A stretch of DNA of 9,956 bases from an uncultured Rhodospirillaceae bacterium. Lineage in GTDB: Bacteria; Pseudomonadota; Alphaproteobacteria; RF32; CAG-239. A program made the translations under genes and the position numbers. The notes below the pieces were generated by a model. The model did not search any database and was not told the origin of the DNA. It saw nothing but the letters and a program-made list of their open reading frames with translations. Shown in pieces: positions 6,782-9,956 of the stretch (position 1 is its first letter; each line of letters opens with the position of its first letter). The stretch covers positions 1-9,956 of the forward strand of contig OMQI01000094.1 of assembly GCA_900313185.1 (NCBI GenBank). The letters are read 5' to 3'.

Positions 6782-7717
6782 TCACAGATTTAATGACTTT
6801 TTGATTATCTCAAGATATTCGTTTTGACCATTATAAACATTATCAAATTCAACATCGGCAGTAAGCTTGTTTCTGAGCCAAGTGCGTTGGCGTTTGGCAT
6901 ATTGTCTGGTATGCAGTTTTGCCAAGTCAAGAGCCTCAGACAAGCCCATTTCACCTTTCACAAACAAACTAAGCTCCGGCACTCCAAGTGCTTTCATTGC
7001 CGGTAAATCAGACGAAAGTCCTCTTTTTATCACATTTTCGATTTCTTTAAGTACGCCCAGTTCGAACACCATTTTATCAAGACGTTTTTTACAACGCTCG
7101 GCAATTTCATCTATAGAAGGTACTATTTTGACCACACAAAAATCGGCTTCCGGCAACTTTTTTATCATCGGCTTTTGATACCATTCCGATACTTTTATGC
7201 CTGTATACTCGTAAATTTCCACCGCTCTGACAATTCTTGTTTTATCATTGGCTCCGATTTTTAAAGCTACCCGCTCATCAACGCTCAACAAATATTCATA
7301 TAAGCTTTTCAAACCTTCTTTTTGCAAGCGTTGTTTGATTTTTTCCCTTATTGTTTGCGGAACTTCCGGAATCGGAGTTACTCCGTTAATCAATGCATCT
7401 ATATAGAATCCGGTACCGCCGACTACAACAGGCAAACGATTTTCCGCCCATAAATTTTTGATTTCTGCCACGCAAAGATTTAGCCAATCCACCACATTTC
7501 CACGCACCGAACAATCATAAAGCTCATATAAACGATGTTCGGCTTTCTTTTTTTCCTCATTACTCGGAGTCGCTGCAATAATCGGAATGTCCTTATAAAT
7601 CTGCATCGCATCGCAGTTAAGAATCACACCGTTAAAAGCATTGGCAGCAGCAATTGCCAAAGCCGATTTTCCAGAAGCCGTGGGTCCGGCAATTATCAAA
7701 ACCGGATTTTTACGCAT
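6782..7717 (-). CDS. miaA: tRNA dimethylallyltransferase MiaA
   Basis: MiaA transfers a dimethylallyl group from DMAPP to N6 of A37 in tRNAs that read codons beginning with U, which steadies codon pairing. The 311-residue protein has the P-loop GPTASGKS (11-18), NCDAMQIYKDIPIIAATP (about 34-51, with the conserved Asp of the usual DSMQ motif), VVVGGTGFYIDAL (about 97-109) and RQYAKRQRTWLRN (about 271-283). All are characteristic of the family. I chose the ATG at 7717 because AGGAG lies 5 bases before it. A TTG at 7738 would add seven residues that are really the ribosome site read as protein. The gene starts two bases after the stop of the U32 gene, so translation is probably coupled. It ends in TGA 66 bases before the first possible mreB start. 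Confidence 0.97.
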   Translation of the reverse strand: MRKNPVLIIAGPTASGKSALAIAAANAFNGVILNCDAMQIYKDIPIIAATPSNEEKKKAEHRLYELYDCSVRGNVVDWLNLCVAEIKNLWAENRLPVVVGGTGFYIDALINGVTPIPEVPQTIREKIKQRLQKEGLKSLYEYLLSVDERVALKIGANDKTRIVRAVEIYEYTGIKVSEWYQKPMIKKLPEADFCVVKIVPSIDEIAERCKKRLDKMVFELGVLKEIENVIKRGLSSDLPAMKALGVPELSLFVKGEMGLSEALDLAKLHTRQYAKRQRTWLRNKLTADVEFDNVYNGQNEYLEIIKKSLNL

Positions 7718-7719
7718 TT

Positions 7720-9129
7720 TTACTCCTCTAGCGGGCAACCTTCAATAAGCTGATTGAACTCGGCTCGTTTGCGATCATACATTTCTTTATTTTCGCCCTT
7801 TAATCCCTGCAACTTACGGGCAATTACATATTGCGGTAACTGTTTTTTGATTTGTTCAATCGGTTTATTCCAACTCTGCGGACGAATACGGATTTTCTTC
7901 CCTTCTCCTGCCGAAACTCTCGGTGTTATTTCACCGCTTAGAGCATCTTCAAATTCGGTCAAAGATAAAGATATGTTATCCATAGTCCCCGGAACCAAAA
8001 ATTCTATTTTTTCACCCGAATTAATATAGTTACGAATTTCAAATATAGCGTCATCGCCTTGCCACTCTACAATAGAGCCGGCAAACAACCATTCACCCAA
8101 AGTACGGGTATATTCATAATTCTGGCTGATATTGGTCAATTTACCGTCGTGAAAGCCTAAGCAATAACCGCGATTTTGCAAAGCATACAAATCATTCATA
8201 TACTTGTTAAAATCCCATTCTTGCGGATTCGCATAATAATCATCAATTGCCTGACGATACGCTCTGGCCACGGTTCCGGCATAATATTCGGTCTTATTAC
8301 GTCCCTCAACTTTAAGTGAATCCATACCGATACCTAAAATCTCATTTAAACGAGGCATTAAGCACATATCTTTGGAATTAAGCAAATATCCGCCGTGTTC
8401 ATCTTCCAATATTTCATAATATTCCCCTGGACGAAACTCTTCTTCCAGCAAAAATTCGAAAGCTTTGGCATTATCCTGATTAATCTCGATTTCCTTCACC
8501 GTACCGTCTTTCAGGCGCAAGTGCATTTTATAATGCCATCGGCAACAATGTGCACATTTACCTTTGTTAGCACTTCTGTCAGCCATAAAATTGGAAATCA
8601 GACACCTTCCGGAATACGACATACACATTGCGCCATGCACAAAACACTCCAACAAAATATCCGGACATTGCCGACGAATTTCCGCCATCTCGGCAAAAGT
8701 AACTTCACGCCCCAACACGCACAAACTAGCGCCCATTGACTGCCAAAATTTTACGGTTTGCGCCGAGCAAATATTGGCTTGTGTCGACACAAAACGTTTT
8801 AATTCCGGTGCATGCTGTTGCAAATAATAAAACACTCCCGGATCGGCCACCAAAACTCCGTCCGGTTGTAAATCTTGCAGAGTTTTCACAAATTGCGGAA
8901 GTTTTTCGGCTTCTTCATTATGAATATATAAATTCAATGTCAGATAAATTTTTTTGCCGTGTGCGTGCACAAAATCTATTCCTTCTTTCAAATCTTCCAA
9001 AGTAAACTTTGATTGCGTACGCAAACTCATATCCGGTGTTCCGGCATAAACGGCGTCGGCACCGTATAAAATGGCTGTTTTCAATTTTACCAACGAACCT
9101 GCTGGCAATAATAACTCTGCTTTTCTCAT
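7720..9129 (-). CDS. trhP: U32-family protein, probable tRNA U34 hydroxylation protein TrhP (YegQ-like)
   Basis: Members of this branch, annotated historically as U32 peptidases, include TrhP/YegQ, which is needed for prephenate-dependent hydroxylation of wobble U34 in tRNA. The 469-residue protein begins with ELLLPAGSLVKLKTAILYGADAVYAG, the usual TIM-barrel opening. The U32 signature ECFVHGAMCMSYSGRCLIS lies at about 161-179, followed by NKGKCAHCCRW (188-198). C169, C176, C192 or C196, and C256 have a spacing like the cysteines that hold an iron-sulfur cluster in related U32 proteins such as UbiU. The C-terminal part (from about 340) carries the small beta domain of the long U32 proteins. 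The ATG at 9129 overlaps the upstream stop as TAATG, with AAGG 10 bases before it. Other U32 subtypes (RlhA, UbiU/UbiV) are possible, but length and pairing with miaA favour TrhP. Confidence 0.82.
   Translation of the reverse strand: MRKAELLLPAGSLVKLKTAILYGADAVYAGTPDMSLRTQSKFTLEDLKEGIDFVHAHGKKIYLTLNLYIHNEEAEKLPQFVKTLQDLQPDGVLVADPGVFYYLQQHAPELKRFVSTQANICSAQTVKFWQSMGASLCVLGREVTFAEMAEIRRQCPDILLECFVHGAMCMSYSGRCLISNFMADRSANKGKCAHCCRWHYKMHLRLKDGTVKEIEINQDNAKAFEFLLEEEFRPGEYYEILEDEHGGYLLNSKDMCLMPRLNEILGIGMDSLKVEGRNKTEYYAGTVARAYRQAIDDYYANPQEWDFNKYMNDLYALQNRGYCLGFHDGKLTNISQNYEYTRTLGEWLFAGSIVEWQGDDAIFEIRNYINSGEKIEFLVPGTMDNISLSLTEFEDALSGEITPRVSAGEGKKIRIRPQSWNKPIEQIKKQLPQYVIARKLQGLKGENKEMYDRKRAEFNQLIEGCPLEE
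7723..7727 (-). promoter_or_regulatory. Ribosome binding site of miaA inside the trhP 3' end
   Basis: AGGAG on the minus strand lies 5 bases before the ATG at 7717 and encodes part of the last codons of the upstream U32 gene. It rules out the upstream TTG at 7738 as the main miaA start. Confidence 0.8.
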
Positions 9130-9905
9130 TATTTTTCAACCTTAATTTTAGTTGTTACCGCTTGCAATTTGCCAAACGGAGTGCTCGGCACCTCAATTTT
9201 TGCCACAAACGGTGCTTTGGTTTCTTTATCTTTCATAATCCACATATATATCGGTGTATCTTTGTTGATTAAAAATCCGGCGTCCGGATTATCGACTACT
9301 TCCAAAGAATACTGGCATTTATCTGCTTTGCCCTCAAAAAATTCGGTTTTGATTTTTTCCGATTTGATTTTTTTCACCGTGGAAAGTGAATATTTTTTAC
9401 CGTTAAACGAATGACTTTGAAAATCACACTTACCGGTTCGGATAATTTGTTCGATTAAAACACCAAACACCGAAAGTAAATCTATGGAACGATCATATTG
9501 AGGATTAACCGTTATAAGCATAACCGCTTTTTTTCCGTCTTTTACACTGATTCTTTCCTGCGGAATGCCGTTTTTATAGGTAATTTCCTTAGTCCGATGA
9601 CTGAAACGTGACTTTGTTTCATAAAAATAGTCTTGCGGCTTAAAATTACTTTCATTATACGTTCCGACTGCATGATATTCAGCCGTAAACGGGTACAGAG
9701 TTCCGAAAGTTCCGGTAGTTCTCAATTTTGTCCTGATATCATAATCTTTGTTGCGATAAAAACTGTATGTCAAACTTTGCTCACAGGCATCAAAAATGCC
9801 GATTCGTGTCTTCATATCCTGTGTAACTTGTAAAGCCTGAGCCGAATTTATCATCACCCAAAAACCCGCCAAAAATATGAGTATTCGTTTCATTTCCTTA
9901 GTCAT
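9129..9905 (-). CDS. Probable periplasmic DUF3108-type protein
   Basis: The 258-residue product starts with a basic tip, a hydrophobic core and SAQA-LQ, a typical signal peptide with cleavage after about residue 24, so it is probably exported. The mature part is predicted mostly beta. Landmarks that recall DUF3108 proteins of alphaproteobacteria are LTYSFYRNKDYDIRTKL, a long central AVGTYNESNFKPQDYFYETKSR stretch, RSIDLLSVFGVL (about 139-150), FNGKKYSL (about 167-174) and the C-terminal TPFGKLQAV (242-250). The family has no established role. C160 and C197 could form a disulfide; C41 is a further cysteine. The start is uncertain: the ATG at 9905 has AAGGA directly against it, while the ATG at 9893 (MKRILIFLAG) has that AAGGA 12 bases away. 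The stop overlaps the start of the U32 gene as TAATG, so the two are translationally coupled. Confidence 0.8.
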   Translation of the reverse strand: MTKEMKRILIFLAGFWVMINSAQALQVTQDMKTRIGIFDACEQSLTYSFYRNKDYDIRTKLRTTGTFGTLYPFTAEYHAVGTYNESNFKPQDYFYETKSRFSHRTKEITYKNGIPQERISVKDGKKAVMLITVNPQYDRSIDLLSVFGVLIEQIIRTGKCDFQSHSFNGKKYSLSTVKKIKSEKIKTEFFEGKADKCQYSLEVVDNPDAGFLINKDTPIYMWIMKDKETKAPFVAKIEVPSTPFGKLQAVTTKIKVEK

Positions 9906-9924
9906 TCCTTAAACAATTTTTCCT

Positions 9925-9950
9925 ACAATAGCAGAAATTTTGAGATTATA
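9925..9950 (-). promoter_or_regulatory. Candidate promoter -10 boxes upstream of the DUF3108-type gene
   Basis: On the minus strand the leader holds a perfect TATAAT (9950-9945), whose -35 box would lie outside the window. It also holds TGCTATTGT (9933-9925), an extended -10 pattern with no clear -35. Either would start a short leader of roughly 10 to 35 bases before the ATG at 9905. This could be the start of the eight-gene transcript, but AT-rich sequence gives such matches by chance and the upstream neighbour cannot be seen. Confidence 0.3.
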
Positions 9951-9956
9951 AAGGAA

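Noticed and set aside
6773..6785. Small inverted repeat GTGA-TATTT-TCAC at the end of miaA, considered as a terminator
   Set aside because: The stem has only four pairs, overlaps the miaA stop, and has no strong U-run after it. It is too weak to separate miaA from mreB.
6782..7717. MiaA reads DAMQ where the family usually has DSMQ, considered as possible loss of function
   Set aside because: The conserved Asp is kept, all other motifs are intact and the length is normal. A Ser-to-Ala change here is not enough to suggest an inactive enzyme.
7718..7738. TTG start at 7738 extending miaA by seven residues
   Set aside because: The extra codons contain the AGGAG ribosome site that serves the ATG at 7717, and MiaA proteins normally begin shortly before the P-loop.
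1..9956. Search for CRISPR arrays, insertion sequences, tRNA or rRNA genes and long repeats
   Set aside because: No regularly spaced repeats, transposase-like proteins, terminal inverted repeats or tRNA-like cloverleafs were seen by eye. Coding sequence fills nearly the whole window, and no gap reaches 100 bases.

Overview
The window looks like a chromosomal stretch of a low-GC alphaproteobacterium. The strongest support is the order mreB-mreC-mreD-mrdA-rodA, together with the style of the PBP2 active-site region: a cysteine-rich FHCWK...GHG...SCD segment and a KTGT-x-VRRIS motif. The AT-rich, closely packed genes would suit a host-associated or gut lineage, but that is inference from composition and style. 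No species can be named from the sequence alone.

Layout. On the plus strand at the left edge are the end of one unrecognised gene (to 274) and a complete unrecognised gene (293-1282). They are 18 bases apart and probably co-transcribed. A bidirectional hairpin terminator (1284-1311) separates them from everything else. The rest of the window (1310-9905) is one minus-strand series of eight genes. In transcription order they are a secreted DUF3108-type protein, a U32-family protein resembling the tRNA hydroxylation factor TrhP/YegQ, miaA, mreB, mreC, mreD, mrdA (PBP2) and rodA. No gap between genes exceeds 66 bases, several junctions overlap or nearly touch, and the only convincing terminator follows rodA. 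The eight genes could form one transcript of about 8.6 kb. The 66-base gap before mreB holds a possible extra promoter.

How the genes fit together. MreB filaments, MreC, MreD, the transpeptidase PBP2 and the glycosyltransferase RodA form the elongasome, which inserts peptidoglycan along the side wall and gives rod shape. The upstream pair, TrhP-like and MiaA, both act on the tRNA anticodon loop (U34 hydroxylation and A37 isopentenylation respectively). The first gene encodes a probable periplasmic protein of unknown function.

The window is mostly conserved housekeeping sequence. There is no mobile element, CRISPR array, tRNA or rRNA. The least explained part is the pair of plus-strand genes at the left edge.
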